Below are positions 37,737 through 47,363 of a stretch of DNA of 64,000 nt, piece after piece. A model generated the notes under the pieces. The model saw nothing but the letters and a program-made list of their open reading frames with translations, searched no databases and had not been told where the DNA came from. Each line of letters opens with the position of its first letter. Positions within the stretch are counted from its first letter, which is position 1. The stretch is from Rhizobium mesoamericanum STM3625 (GTDB taxonomy: Bacteria; Pseudomonadota; Alphaproteobacteria; Rhizobiales; Rhizobiaceae): the NCBI RefSeq assembly GCF_000312665.1, contig NZ_HF536772.1, positions 1,266,382 to 1,330,381 on the forward strand. The letters are read 5' to 3'. The translations under genes were made by a program, and so were the position numbers.

Positions 37737-38747
37737 CTACAACGGAGCGTGCTTGGCGTAGGCCTCATCGTAAGCGAACAATGCTGGCGCACCGCCAGTG
37801 TGAATGAACAGAACCTCATCCGACGGCTTGAAGGTTCCCGCCTCGATTCGGCTGAAGAGAGCCGCCATCGCCTTCGAAGTGTAGACCGGGTCGAGGAGGA
37901 TGCCCTCGGACCTCGCGCATTGGACGACGGCCTTCGTCGAAGAGTCGTTCGGAAGCCCGTAGCCTGGAAGGTACATGCTGTCGTCGAGTTCGATGGCATC
38001 CGTGGTTTCAGATTCATGGATCCCGATCAGGGGAGCGACATTTGAGACCAACTGCTCGATAAGAGGACGTTGCACCGCTTTGGACCGTGAGATTGTCGCG
38101 CCGACCAGCTTCGCCGTCGAGCCGGTGAGTTTGAGGCCGGCAAGAAGCCCCGCATGCGTACCACCTGATCCTGACACGACGAAGATATGGCTGAACGCCT
38201 TTCCGAGTTTCCGTTCCTGCTCCGCGATTTCCACGGCGCAGGTCACGTAGCCCAGGCACCCGATCGCATTCGACCCTCCCAGCGGCACGACGTACGGCGT
38301 AAGCCCTTGCGCCCGCAACGACGCCGCATGGGCCTCCACCGCGTCGGAGAGCGTATCATTGCATCCGACCTGCACGATCTCCGCACCGACCAGCCGATCC
38401 AGAAGCAGGTTCGCCGAGTTGTGGTAGGTCTCGGAACGCCCGGGGACTTCGTTCTTTAGGACCAAATGGCACCTCAGGCCAAGCTTGGCCGCCACCGCCG
38501 CAGTCAAGCGGGCATGGTTCGATTGCAAGGCTCCAGACGTGACCACGATGTCGCATCCTTTCGCCAACGCGTCTCCCATTAGATATTCGAGCTTCCGCAG
38601 CTTGTTGCCGCCCATGGCGATGCTCCCGAAATCATCCCGCTTGATGGAGATCCGCGGGCCACCGTAAGCGGCGGATAGGCGGTCGAGTGTCTCGATCGGC
38701 GTTGGCCATTGGGACAGTATCTGCCGTGGGTGTGCGTCGAGCGGCAT
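37737..38747 (-). CDS. D-cysteine desulfhydrase / ACC deaminase-family PLP enzyme
   Basis: A 336-residue fold-type II PLP enzyme from MPLDAHPRQILSQWPTPIE at 38747. PLP lysine is Lys49 in MGGNKLRKLEYL, followed by TSGALQSNHARL and SGSGGTHAGLLAG for phosphate binding. The sequence resembles DcyD (D-cysteine to pyruvate, H2S and ammonia) more than plant-type ACC deaminase, but the two cannot be separated with certainty by eye. It lies next to tRNA-Arg and on the same strand as the Tat protein and gntR. Confidence 0.8.
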   Translation of the reverse strand: MPLDAHPRQILSQWPTPIETLDRLSAAYGGPRISIKRDDFGSIAMGGNKLRKLEYLMGDALAKGCDIVVTSGALQSNHARLTAAVAAKLGLRCHLVLKNEVPGRSETYHNSANLLLDRLVGAEIVQVGCNDTLSDAVEAHAASLRAQGLTPYVVPLGGSNAIGCLGYVTCAVEIAEQERKLGKAFSHIFVVSGSGGTHAGLLAGLKLTGSTAKLVGATISRSKAVQRPLIEQLVSNVAPLIGIHESETTDAIELDDSMYLPGYGLPNDSSTKAVVQCARSEGILLDPVYTSKAMAALFSRIEAGTFKPSDEVLFIHTGGAPALFAYDEAYAKHAPL

Positions 38748-38973
38748 CGGGTTGGAACCTCGCTGGGTATAAGGCAGTAAAATCATTTGGAACGTACAGA
38801 GTTATGCAGAGCGCGTATATAGACCGCGGCTGGGTGGAGAGCTCGGTACGCGGCCAAGTTAGGAAAAGGCACACCGACTAGGCCGGGCTTCTCTGACTGA
38901 TCGCCACAATTTTTGGCCTACGCAGTTCCGTCATACAGGCGCTAGTGACGCCAAATGATTTTGTGCTTGGCGC

Positions 38974-40173
38974 CTATTCGGGATAGGACTCCGCGCCCTC
39001 CGACGGCGCCTTGTGGAAGAGGATGAATACCAGGGGGTTGCCGGGCTCGGCCATTGCATCGCTGCGCTGGCCCGTTATCTCTCCGGCCACGCCGCTTGTA
39101 TACTCCGCGACCACTTCGCCAAAGCTGTTGCGTTGAACGGCCACCTTCTGTCCGGGTTCGACTTTGTCGTTGAGCTTGACCAAATGCTCGACGATCCCGC
39201 CCTGGGTTGCCAGGATCGGGAAGGCACTGTTGCCGACGAAAACACTCACATCCTTGCCTGTCCGACCCATCGGCCCAGCAACGATACCGTAATGCTTGAG
39301 GACGTTCATCGTCCCTTCCACGAACAGTGGGATCATCTCGAGGTCCAGAACGCGGGCAGCGCCGATCTCCGGCGTGAAGGACGGGATGCCAGCGTCCATG
39401 AACGCATTGTGCAGGACGCCGGGATAGACATGGTTGTCGAAGATCTGGCCGACCGGATAGAGTTCCATCATCGCCTTGACCTCGGGCACATCCATACCGC
39501 CAATATTGAATGCGGTGACTTCGAATCCAGTTGTTCCGGTGTGAAAGTCGATCGCGAAGTCGGCGTTCGGGCGCAGCAGCCGGTTGAACAACAGACCGGC
39601 GTGTCGGCTGGGCGCGGTGGCGCCGTTCTCGTTGCCAGGCCATTCCCGATTCATGTCGATCAGGTCGAGGCCTCTGCCCTGATTGGGCCATCTGCGCTGC
39701 ATGCCTTCAATGGCCGGGCGTGCCACGTCGGTCACCGCCATGACAGTACCCGACATCTGCGCCGGATCAAGCTGGTTCATCACGGTCTGGACTGTGTGAA
39801 TGTTGCTCATTTCGTCGCCATGTACACCGCTGGTCAGAATGCCGCGCTTACCTGGCCTCGCCCCCTTTGCAACCGTCACGGACACGTACCAGTGCTGCCC
39901 CGTAGGCATTTGCGCACCCTGAAAATACAGGAAGTGCCTCAGCCCCGGCTCGAGGTCGTGGACGTCGAGCGCGCTGACGACCTTTTTTCCCCGGATGACA
40001 TCGCCGGTATAGAGCGTTCCTGTTCCTGATGCAGGCTGCGCAGCGGGTGTCGCTGCGCCCTGAGCATTCCCAGAACCAGCGCTGACGGCGAGGGCAGCCG
40101 AAGCGCCGACCGTGGCAATAGATGCGAGTATGAGATCGCGGCGATCAATGCCTTTCTTCGATGTGTCCGACAT
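38974..40173 (-). CDS. Tat-exported succinylglutamate desuccinylase/aspartoacylase-family protein
   Basis: A 399-residue protein. A twin-arginine signal is visible as DRRDLILASIA (Arg11-Arg12) followed by an Ala-rich h-region and a cleavage region near AQGA. The mature part is an M14-like zinc hydrolase: HGDE (118-121), DMNREWPG (173-180) and DFHTG with His211. C-terminal residues form a beta-rich, biotinyl/lipoyl-like segment (LVKLNDKVEPGQKV), as in other AstE/AspA relatives. It probably hydrolyses an N-acyl amino acid or amide in the periplasm. The substrate is unknown. Confidence 0.85.
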   Translation of the reverse strand: MSDTSKKGIDRRDLILASIATVGASAALAVSAGSGNAQGAATPAAQPASGTGTLYTGDVIRGKKVVSALDVHDLEPGLRHFLYFQGAQMPTGQHWYVSVTVAKGARPGKRGILTSGVHGDEMSNIHTVQTVMNQLDPAQMSGTVMAVTDVARPAIEGMQRRWPNQGRGLDLIDMNREWPGNENGATAPSRHAGLLFNRLLRPNADFAIDFHTGTTGFEVTAFNIGGMDVPEVKAMMELYPVGQIFDNHVYPGVLHNAFMDAGIPSFTPEIGAARVLDLEMIPLFVEGTMNVLKHYGIVAGPMGRTGKDVSVFVGNSAFPILATQGGIVEHLVKLNDKVEPGQKVAVQRNSFGEVVAEYTSGVAGEITGQRSDAMAEPGNPLVFILFHKAPSEGAESYPE

Positions 40174-40620
40174 GAGGCAGGCCCCTTTGCGATTTGAAAG
40201 GCTACGTTAGAACACGGCATGCAAAGCGGCCATGAAAATTCCGCGCGACTCCAAACGACGGGTTTCCTCAAAGACGGCCACTTCTATGGTGGGTGATCAT
40301 GCCGGCTGTTGGACGGCGCAGTTTTGGAGCTGATGCACCCTTCATTTTCCGGGGCGAAGTCCTCCGTTGCGATCATTCCGATGAATGCTGCCAGTTCGGC
40401 CTTTTCAGGGGACGTTGAGCGCATAGCAGGGCATCCTGATCTTGCAGCCGGAACAAGATGGGTCCGCCCATTGGGCGGCCGGCCCCCATCACCAAATCCG
40501 TCTCGACGCCGGCATTCCCCGCGAAGGTATGGTTGCGACGCGTGGAACGCTCTGCGGTAGAACTTGTCCTAGTGCAGTATCGCGCAGAAGGAGGGAGGTG
40601 GGCAGGCAGGCGAGTGAATT
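40174..40620. other. Intergenic region without recognised genes
   Basis: These 447 bases lie between the start of the Tat protein gene and the end of gntR. Short open frames on both strands (for example plus 40309-40560) have no conserved motif. It may hold the promoter of the Tat-protein gene and decayed sequence; nothing further can be supported. Confidence 0.4.
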
Positions 40621-41304
40621 TCAGCTGGACGGTTGGCCTTTTATTCTCTCCCGCTGCAGTGCGCCCAAAACGGCTCTTTCCGATTTCAGGAGGTAGGACT
40701 CCAGTTGCGAAATCGCGTCGGGTATTTTCCTCGCTTCCAGCAAAGAAACAAGCGCGGTATTCAGCGCGATGTAGGGTTCGTGCAAGTGAGCCGTGTCGTT
40801 CAACTGTCCGAAGACCAGCCTAAGTTCGGCCAGAACGAGGTCGAATGAGGCGCTTAGGCGCGGGCTGTCACAAAGCTCGACCATGGTGCGATGAAACTCC
40901 ATGTTAAGGGTACCTACCCGTTGCCAGTCACCGTCTCTGCGTGCCGCCTCCGCCTGTTCGACAAGGTCGCGCATGCGCGCCAGCGCCGGATGTCCTGGGG
41001 TTGCGGCTAGCACCGCGCCTCTCTGAATCACGTGGCGAACTCGATAGATGTCAAGGACGGCCGCCTCGCCCGGAGCGACAACGAACGCACCACGATTGGG
41101 GATCTGCTCGAGCAGGCCCTGGCTGCTCAGCAGCCGGAAGGCTTCGCGCAGAGTATTGCGGGAAATGCCGAACTGTGCGGCGATCTGCTGCTCCGACAGC
41201 TTCTCGCGTGGCTCGAAAGCGCCATCGATCAGCATTTCCCTGATCGTGGTCGCAACTTGCGTGGCGAGCGATTGATCGTCGGCCTTGGACCTCGCGTCAG
41301 GCAT
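40621..41304 (-). CDS. GntR-family (FCD subfamily) transcriptional regulator
   Basis: A 227-residue regulator from MPDARSKADDQSL at 41304. The winged helix (about 14-78) has LSEQQIAAQFGISRNTLREAF and PNRGAFVV. The FCD ligand domain follows, with the metal/acid-binding residues in RHVIQRGAV, NMEFHRTMV and a C-terminal histidine region. It is divergent from pxpA across a 139-bp region that contains palindromic sites of FCD type, so it probably represses itself and the pxp operon until a metabolite binds. Confidence 0.88.
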   Translation of the reverse strand: MPDARSKADDQSLATQVATTIREMLIDGAFEPREKLSEQQIAAQFGISRNTLREAFRLLSSQGLLEQIPNRGAFVVAPGEAAVLDIYRVRHVIQRGAVLAATPGHPALARMRDLVEQAEAARRDGDWQRVGTLNMEFHRTMVELCDSPRLSASFDLVLAELRLVFGQLNDTAHLHEPYIALNTALVSLLEARKIPDAISQLESYLLKSERAVLGALQRERIKGQPSS

Positions 41305-41372
41305 GGAATACCTTGTCAAATCTCGTTTCACTGGGTGCTGGCGACGCTTTTCGAGCCGCCCACGATTTTTAT

Positions 41373-41432
41373 ATTGTTGAACAATCTGTAATAGGTTATT
41401 CAACAATAATTGGGGTGGCGAAATTGTTCAAT
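41373..41432. promoter_or_regulatory. Operator region of the GntR regulator between gntR and pxpA
   Basis: ATTGTTGAACAAT (41373-41385) is a perfect 6+6 palindrome around G and contains TTGT-TGA-ACAA, fitting the TNGTNNNACNA consensus of FCD GntR proteins. TTATTCAACAA (41396-41406) is the same site in reverse with one mismatch, centred 22 bp away (two helical turns). A weaker ATTG-TT-CAAT lies at 41423-41432, just before the pxpA start. Confidence 0.65.
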
Positions 41433-41443
41433 GGGTGTGCGAC

Positions 41444-42217
41444 ATGGCAAGCATCGATCTCAACAGCGATTTGGGCGAAAGCTTCGGCCCCTGGCATATG
41501 GGTGACGATGCCGCAATGCTTCAGATTGTCACCAGCGCCAACATAGCCTGCGGTTTTCACGCCGGAGACCCGGCGGGAATCCTTACGGTGCTTCGCGAGG
41601 CAGCGCGCCGCGGGGTGGCGGTGGGCGCTCATGTCGGTTACCGCGACCTCGTGGGTTTCGGCCGCCGCAACATGGATCCATCCAGCGCCGAGCTCATCGG
41701 CGATACTATTTACCAGATCGGGGCCTTGCAGGGTCTCGCCCGCGCCGCAGGCACGTCGGTGCGTTATGTCAAGCCGCACGGCGCGCTTTATAATACCATC
41801 GCTCAGGACGCCCGGCAGGCGGCCGACGTGATCACGGGGATTAAGGCCGTCGATGCTTCCCTGGTACTGATGGCGCTGGCAGGGGCGCCGATCGTGGCGC
41901 AGGCTCGGGAAGCCGGCCTGACGGTGGTGTGCGAAGCCTTTGCCGACCGCGCCTACAATGCTGATGGGAGCTTGGTCAGCCGCCGGCTGCCGGGGTCGGT
42001 GATCCACGATCCGGCCGTAGTTGCCGAGCGGATGCTGCGAATGGTTATCGAAGGGCGCGTCATCGCTATCGACGGCAGCGACGTTGCGCTGGAGGCGCAT
42101 TCGATCTGTATTCATGGCGACACGCCCGCCGCCGTTGTCATCGCCCGTACCCTGCGCGAGACACTGGAGGCGCGCGGTGTCGAGCCGAAGTCTTTTATCG
42201 ACGTGCGTCATGGCTGA
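41444..42217 (+). CDS. pxpA: 5-oxoprolinase subunit PxpA (LamB/YcsF family)
   Basis: A 257-residue protein with the complete LamB/YcsF pattern: [50 protein letters not shown] and ICIHGDTP. With PxpB and PxpC it forms the ATP-dependent bacterial 5-oxoprolinase, converting 5-oxo-L-proline to glutamate. The start at 41444 is taken as ATG; a GTG at 41435 is an alternative. It overlaps the next gene by 8 bp (ATGGCTGA). Confidence 0.93.
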   Translation: MASIDLNSDLGESFGPWHMGDDAAMLQIVTSANIACGFHAGDPAGILTVLREAARRGVAVGAHVGYRDLVGFGRRNMDPSSAELIGDTIYQIGALQGLARAAGTSVRYVKPHGALYNTIAQDARQAADVITGIKAVDASLVLMALAGAPIVAQAREAGLTVVCEAFADRAYNADGSLVSRRLPGSVIHDPAVVAERMLRMVIEGRVIAIDGSDVALEAHSICIHGDTPAAVVIARTLRETLEARGVEPKSFIDVRHG

Positions 42218-43841
42218 GCACCTGCGTTTTCTGCCAGCCGGCAGCGGCTGTGTCCTCGTCGAGCTCGACGACCTGGGGACAACCTTGACCTTGCTCGACA
42301 CGCTCCTTGCTGACCCGCCGGAAGGAATGGTTGAGGCAATTCCCGCCGCCCGAACCGTAATGATCCGGTTTGATCCGTCTCTTACTGACCGCGCGCGACT
42401 GACAGCTCTCCTGTCTCGGTTCGACTTGACGAAACGCAGTTCGCGCCAAGGTGAATCGTTCGAAATCCCGGTGACTTACAATGGCGAGGATCTCGGCGAC
42501 GTGGCCGACTTCCTTGGCTGGTCAATCGAAGAGGTGATTCGCCGCCACACGGAAGCCACCTATACCGTCGCATTCACCGGTTTCGCTCCTGGCTTTGCTT
42601 ACATGACCTGCGACGATCCCGGCTTTGATTTGCCGCGGCGTAAGAGCCCGCGCGTGCGCATTCCCGCGGGATCGGTTGCGGTGGCAGGGAAATTCGGCGG
42701 CATCTATCCTTCCGACAGTCCTGGTGGCTGGCAGTTGCTGGGGACCACGCCACTGAAGATGTGGGACCCGACACGCGCACGGGCCGCCTTGTTGGCACCC
42801 GGCGATCGTGTGCACTTTCGCGACATGGCAAAGGGCGGGAGCGTTCACGCGACAAGGCTGCGGACAGCGAAGCCGGTAATTGCAAAGTGCTTGGAGGGAT
42901 TGATCGTAACCCGCGCAGACCGGCCCGCGCTCTACCAGGACCTCGGGCGACCCGGGCGCGCAAGCCAGGGCGTGGCGGCATCGGGTGCGCTCGACCGGGC
43001 CGCCGCAAAAATGGCCAACGCCTGCCTCGGCAATCCTCGCGAGACCCCGGTCGTTGAAGTGGCCTTGGGAGGATTTGCCCTTAGGACAGATCGCGCGGCG
43101 ACCATGGCCGTGACTGGCGCGCCTTGCCCACTCATGATCCGGGCAGCCGACGGACGGGAAATTTCAGCACCGTTCGCTCGCCCCTTTGCACTCGATGTCG
43201 GAGACGAGCTGATCCTCGGCATCCCGCCTGAAGGAATGCGCAGTTATGTCGCTCTGCGCGGCGGCTTTCTGGCAGAAGCAGTGCTCGGATCCGCCGCCAC
43301 AGATACGTTGGCTAAAATCGGCCCCGAAGCCATTCACGCGGGAAGCGTTCTCGTTCCGGCAAACCAGCCGGCTGGAGCTGTCGATGTCGCCCCGCCGGAA
43401 CCGCCGCGCCTCCCGCGTGCAGGCGATTTGGTAACGCTCGACGTCCTCCTCGGACCGAGAACCGACTGGTTCACTCAGACGGGCGTCGAAACCTTGAGTT
43501 CGCAGGAGTGGGACGTGACGCCTGAATCGAGCCGTGTCGGCATGAGGCTGTCGGGCCCTTGTTCGATAGAGCGGCGCGATCAGGCGGAATTGCTGTCCGA
43601 GGCGACTCCGCTTGGCGCGATTCAGGTGCCGCACAATGGCCAGCCAGTCCTTTTCCTCGCCGATCACCCCTTAACCGGCGGTTACCCTGTCATCGCCGTT
43701 GTGGCACGGCACCATATGGATCTGGCCGGCCAGATCGCGATCGGCGCACGCATCCGCTTCAACCCCATCGCCGCATTTGATCCCTACGAGACGGTATCCC
43801 GACCGTATGCTGCGTCCGCTGTCGACCAACAGGAAGACTGA
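42210..43841 (+). CDS. Fused 5-oxoprolinase subunits PxpB-PxpC (KipI-KipA, biotin-dependent carboxyltransferase family)
   Basis: A 543-residue fusion. Residues 1-215 match PxpB/KipI ([45 protein letters not shown] in part). Residues from about 225 match PxpC/KipA ([46 protein letters not shown]). KipI-KipA is also the carboxyltransferase fold of urea/guanidine carboxylase, which matters because a biotin carboxylase gene follows. It overlaps pxpA by 8 bp and ends 4 bp before that carboxylase gene. Confidence 0.92.
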   Translation: MAEHLRFLPAGSGCVLVELDDLGTTLTLLDTLLADPPEGMVEAIPAARTVMIRFDPSLTDRARLTALLSRFDLTKRSSRQGESFEIPVTYNGEDLGDVADFLGWSIEEVIRRHTEATYTVAFTGFAPGFAYMTCDDPGFDLPRRKSPRVRIPAGSVAVAGKFGGIYPSDSPGGWQLLGTTPLKMWDPTRARAALLAPGDRVHFRDMAKGGSVHATRLRTAKPVIAKCLEGLIVTRADRPALYQDLGRPGRASQGVAASGALDRAAAKMANACLGNPRETPVVEVALGGFALRTDRAATMAVTGAPCPLMIRAADGREISAPFARPFALDVGDELILGIPPEGMRSYVALRGGFLAEAVLGSAATDTLAKIGPEAIHAGSVLVPANQPAGAVDVAPPEPPRLPRAGDLVTLDVLLGPRTDWFTQTGVETLSSQEWDVTPESSRVGMRLSGPCSIERRDQAELLSEATPLGAIQVPHNGQPVLFLADHPLTGGYPVIAVVARHHMDLAGQIAIGARIRFNPIAAFDPYETVSRPYAASAVDQQED

Positions 43842-43845
43842 TCCG

Positions 43846-45555
43846 ATGAAAAAGCTTCTCATCGCCAATCGTGGCGAGATCGCCATCCGCATTATGCGCG
43901 CCGCGCGTGACTACGGCGCTGTTTCTGTTGGTATTTATTCGGATGCTGATGCAAGCTCATTGCACGCAGAACTCGCCGACGAGGCCTATGGCCTCGGCCC
44001 TGGCCGTCCTGCCGAAACTTACTTGAACATCAATAAGATCTTGGAGGTCGCCCGCCGTTCAGGGGCTGATGCGGTCCATCCCGGCTACGGCTTCCTATCC
44101 GAACGCGCAGAATTCGCGAAGGCTGTGATCGACGCCGGATTGATCTGGGTCGGCCCGGCACCGGAGGTCATCACGGCACTCGGCGACAAGGTGGAGGCGC
44201 GGCGTATCGCCGAAAAGGTGGGGGCTCCGCTGGTCAAGGGATCAAACGGCCCGCTTTCGTCGGCCGCCGAGGCCGTTGCCTTTGCACGTGAGACCGGCCT
44301 GCCGCTCGCCATCAAGGCTGCCTTTGGCGGTGGAGGACGTGGTATGAAGGTCGCGCACCGTCTCGAGGAGGTCGGTGAGCTGTTTGAATCCGCCGTGCGT
44401 GAGGCAACCGAGGCTTTTGGCCGCGGCGAGTGCTATGCCGAGCAATTTCTCCATAAACCGCGCCATATCGAGGCCCAGGTGATTGCCGACAGCCACGGCA
44501 ATACCGTGGTTCTCGGCACGCGCGATTGCTCGCTGCAGCGTCGCAATCAGAAACTTGTCGAGGAAGCTCCCGCGCCCTTCATCACTGAGGAACAGCGCAA
44601 CCGCATCCACGAAGCTGCCCGCGCGATTTGCGTCGAAGCCGGCTATACCGGAGCCGGAACAGTCGAGTTCCTATTGTCTCAGGACGGGGTGATTTCGTTT
44701 CTTGAGGTCAACACTCGCCTCCAGGTCGAACATCCGGTGACCGAGGAAACGACGGGCCTCGACATCGTGACGGAGCAGCTGCGCGTGGCCGATGGCCTCC
44801 CACTCTCTGTCGTGCGGACGCCGGAGCCGCGTGGCCATGCTTTCGAGTTCCGTATCAACGCTGAGGATCCCGGCCGAGGTTTTCTTCCCACGCCCGGCTT
44901 GATCACGCACTTTCGCGCGCCTTCTGGGCCGGGCGTACGTCTGGATTCAGGCGTCGAAACGGGATCGGAAATCCCGGGCCTTTACGACTCCATGATGGCA
45001 AAGCTCATCGTCACTGGGGCGACGCGTCAGGAGGCCCTTGTCCGCGCACGGCGCGCACTTGCAGAGTTTCGCATCGAGGGTGTCGCCTCCGTCCTGCCTT
45101 TCCACCGCGCGGTTCTCGATGAACGGGACTTCACGGGGGAGGATGGCTTCAAGGTGTTTACGAATTGGATCGAGACGGCCTTTCGCGGCATTGCGCCGTC
45201 GCCGCGCGTCGATCCGGTCGATGGCAGCCTCCTGCGCAGCTTCATCGAGATTGACGGAAAGCGCCACGAACTTGGCTTGCCGGCAACATTGTTCTCGAGC
45301 CCCAGTGTGCAGAAGCCTGCGGTCGCCAGTGTACCTAAGACCGATGATGGCACCCTGACCGCACCGATTCCCGGCACGTTGCGGCAATGGCTGGTGGAGG
45401 ACGGCGCTGAAGTCACGAAGGGCGAGTCCGTAGTAGTTATGGAGGCAATGAAAATGGAAACCCGCCTCACCGCCCCCAGGACCGGGCGGATCAGCCTGCT
45501 TGTCGAAACCGGCGCAATCGTCGGAATCGGCGCTGGGTTGGCGATCATACGCTGA
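43846..45555 (+). CDS. Biotin carboxylase with C-terminal biotin-carrier domain
   Basis: A 569-residue protein: biotin carboxylase (about 1-445) plus a biotinyl domain at the C-terminus with EAMKMET, biotinylated Lys536. The ATP-grasp signatures are GGGGRGMK and [14 protein letters not shown]. It carboxylates biotin with ATP and bicarbonate. It resembles the alpha subunits of acyl-CoA carboxylases, but no beta (CoA-type carboxyltransferase) gene is nearby; the fused KipI-KipA protein encoded just upstream is the obvious partner. AGGAAG about 9 nt upstream supports the start. Confidence 0.9.
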   Translation: MKKLLIANRGEIAIRIMRAARDYGAVSVGIYSDADASSLHAELADEAYGLGPGRPAETYLNINKILEVARRSGADAVHPGYGFLSERAEFAKAVIDAGLIWVGPAPEVITALGDKVEARRIAEKVGAPLVKGSNGPLSSAAEAVAFARETGLPLAIKAAFGGGGRGMKVAHRLEEVGELFESAVREATEAFGRGECYAEQFLHKPRHIEAQVIADSHGNTVVLGTRDCSLQRRNQKLVEEAPAPFITEEQRNRIHEAARAICVEAGYTGAGTVEFLLSQDGVISFLEVNTRLQVEHPVTEETTGLDIVTEQLRVADGLPLSVVRTPEPRGHAFEFRINAEDPGRGFLPTPGLITHFRAPSGPGVRLDSGVETGSEIPGLYDSMMAKLIVTGATRQEALVRARRALAEFRIEGVASVLPFHRAVLDERDFTGEDGFKVFTNWIETAFRGIAPSPRVDPVDGSLLRSFIEIDGKRHELGLPATLFSSPSVQKPAVASVPKTDDGTLTAPIPGTLRQWLVEDGAEVTKGESVVVMEAMKMETRLTAPRTGRISLLVETGAIVGIGAGLAIIR

Positions 45556-45727
45556 GCATGAGGCCGGCGGGATCAGGGGGTTCCGCAGCTCTCCGCAAAC
45601 AAGGGAGCGGCGGACGATTATCCCGGGTGTTCGAGCAACACGTGCAGGAACTGGATCGCGCCATTCCGGAGATGGCGCATAGCCAAGGTCTCCTGACGAA
45701 TGATCTAGGATACGGAGAAGAACAGGA

Positions 45728-46588
45728 ATGAAGCCCAAGCCTACAACGAATGCCCCCCAGGATGCGGCCGCCCGCAGGGCGATCCAACCCGTGATCTGCT
45801 ATCCGGTCGAGACGCTGCCGCGTCCCGATCTTTCGGCCTACCGCGCCCTGCGCAACGATCTCGAGCTCGTCGATCGCATCACGGTTCCCGCGCGAGACGC
45901 AGCCTGTTGGTCGGTTCCCGCCGGACACTTCTGCCGCATCCTTTGCATTGAGGGAGCGCAGGTGGGCGATCTAAACCTTTTCAACGCCAACAATCTCGCC
46001 GAGCGTCTTTACACCGGCAAGACCCGGGCGCTCAACGGCACCCATGTCGGCCTCGGCGACCAGTTGTTCTCGAACATGCCCTACCTGCGCCCAATCGCGA
46101 CCATCACGCACGACACGCTCGACTGGTACGGTTTCGACGAATTCGGCGGCTCAGTGCACGACGTGATCGGTACGCGCTGCGATCCCTATACCAACAACCT
46201 CCTGAGCCATGGGGGTCAATATCATCATTGCTGCCACTCCAACCTCACACGCGCCCTTGCAACGCAGACAGGCAAATCGCTGGTCGAGGCCGAAGGTCAC
46301 ATCCATGATGTCCTGAACGTGTTTATGTGCACGGGTTTCACCCGCGAAACCGGCCAGTATTTTATGAAGGCCAGCCCTGTCCGGCCGGGGGACTACCTGG
46401 AGTTCTTCGCCGAAATCGATCTTCTCGGCTGCATGTCGGCCTGCCCCGGCGGAGACTGCTCTTCGGAGCATTCGTCGGATGCAGCAGCCTGCCACCCTCT
46501 TGAAGTGGAAGTGTACAGGTCAGCGCACCTGCCGGAGAACTGGCGTCCGCCGCAGCTGAACGGCTACGACCGTTCGCACGGCGTCTGA
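45728..46588 (+). CDS. Urea carboxylase-associated (DUF1989) family protein
   Basis: A 286-residue protein of the DUF1989 family, recognised by VPAGHFCRILCIEGAQVGDLNLF (core), GLGDQLFSNM, HHCCHSNLTRAL and MSACPGGDCSSEHS. Conserved Cys and His residues suggest a metal site. Such genes accompany urea/guanidine carboxylases (often as a pair, here only one). It lies 172 bp after the biotin carboxylase on the same strand; GGAG at 45715-45718 supports the start. Its presence ties the locus to carboxylase-based nitrogen release. Confidence 0.85.
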   Translation: MKPKPTTNAPQDAAARRAIQPVICYPVETLPRPDLSAYRALRNDLELVDRITVPARDAACWSVPAGHFCRILCIEGAQVGDLNLFNANNLAERLYTGKTRALNGTHVGLGDQLFSNMPYLRPIATITHDTLDWYGFDEFGGSVHDVIGTRCDPYTNNLLSHGGQYHHCCHSNLTRALATQTGKSLVEAEGHIHDVLNVFMCTGFTRETGQYFMKASPVRPGDYLEFFAEIDLLGCMSACPGGDCSSEHSSDAAACHPLEVEVYRSAHLPENWRPPQLNGYDRSHGV

Positions 46589-46731
46589 GGAGCAAGAGCC
46601 TCTGCCTCCGTCCAGGCGTCACATGGCCGGGGCATTGGGCAGCCATGAGTAGCCTAGTGGTTGCCGATCTTGAAGGCGTACGAGCTGCTAACCTCTTAGT
46701 GGTCGCGCCAGTACGACCTGGAGTCACGACA

Positions 46732-47202
46732 TTACGGTCGGTGACTAAAGCGGGCGATTTGCGCATCCTTCATCAGGTTGCGGAAGCTGAGCCCGCTCAT
46801 ATGGACCAGTGTCCTGTGATCGCCGCCCTCGAAATAGACGTCGCTAGCGCTGCCGAGGCTTTCGTCGAGGATTACAGGCACGTTGTAGGCCGATCCGATC
46901 GGTGGGACCGCGCCAATGTCACAATCGGCGAAAAGCGAACTGACCTCATCTTCCGAGGCGAGACCCAGGCGTTTGTTCATCACCTCCTGCAGCGTGCTGA
47001 GTTCGATTCGATGCGTGCTTGGAACGACGGCCAGAACATATCCCATTTCGTGGTGTACGACGACCGATTTGGCCAGCCGACTGCCCGGAACATGCGCGGC
47101 TTGCGCGGATTGGCTGGTTGTCGCTGTGCGATGATGATCGAGGGTTTCATAGGCGATGCCCTCACCGTCGATGTAGTCCTGAAGTTTCCTTGCGATTGTC
47201 AT
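46732..47202 (-). CDS. YbaK/ProX-family aminoacyl-tRNA deacylase-like protein
   Basis: A 156-residue protein from MTIARKLQDYIDGEGIAYE at 47202, with GGGGG about 6 nt upstream. The YbaK fold is seen in AKSVVVHHEMGYVLAVVP, including the conserved lysine, and in CDIGAVPPIG, the GxxxP loop. The family removes misacylated amino acids from tRNAs. This version has the shape of free-standing YeaK/EbsC proteins. It is convergent with the DUF1989 gene and does not seem part of that operon. Confidence 0.82.
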   Translation of the reverse strand: MTIARKLQDYIDGEGIAYETLDHHRTATTSQSAQAAHVPGSRLAKSVVVHHEMGYVLAVVPSTHRIELSTLQEVMNKRLGLASEDEVSSLFADCDIGAVPPIGSAYNVPVILDESLGSASDVYFEGGDHRTLVHMSGLSFRNLMKDAQIARFSHRP

Positions 47203-47363
47203 CTGGAGCCCCCTTAAATGGCGTGGTGAGGCATAGGGGCATTGTCCTCTCATTGCCTGTGAAGTCAACGGCGAACGGCCGTGAATGCCTGCCGCGGCCT
47301 GCTGGCTGATGACCGCCATGACCAATGGCGGGCGCCCTTTTTTGCTCCGTGAGGATCGCTGCA

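Noticed and set aside
39013..40029. A 338-codon open frame on the plus strand
   Set aside because: It is antisense to the Tat-exported hydrolase, whose zinc motifs and Tat signal show which strand is coding.
41396..42301. A 301-codon minus-strand frame opposite pxpA
   Set aside because: pxpA has complete LamB/YcsF motifs and an 8-bp overlap with the next gene; the antisense frame has none.
43846..45555. Acetyl- or propionyl-CoA carboxylase alpha subunit as the final call
   Set aside because: Domain order fits, but there is no beta subunit and the neighbours are KipI-KipA, PxpA and DUF1989, so a CoA-carboxylase role is not supported by context.
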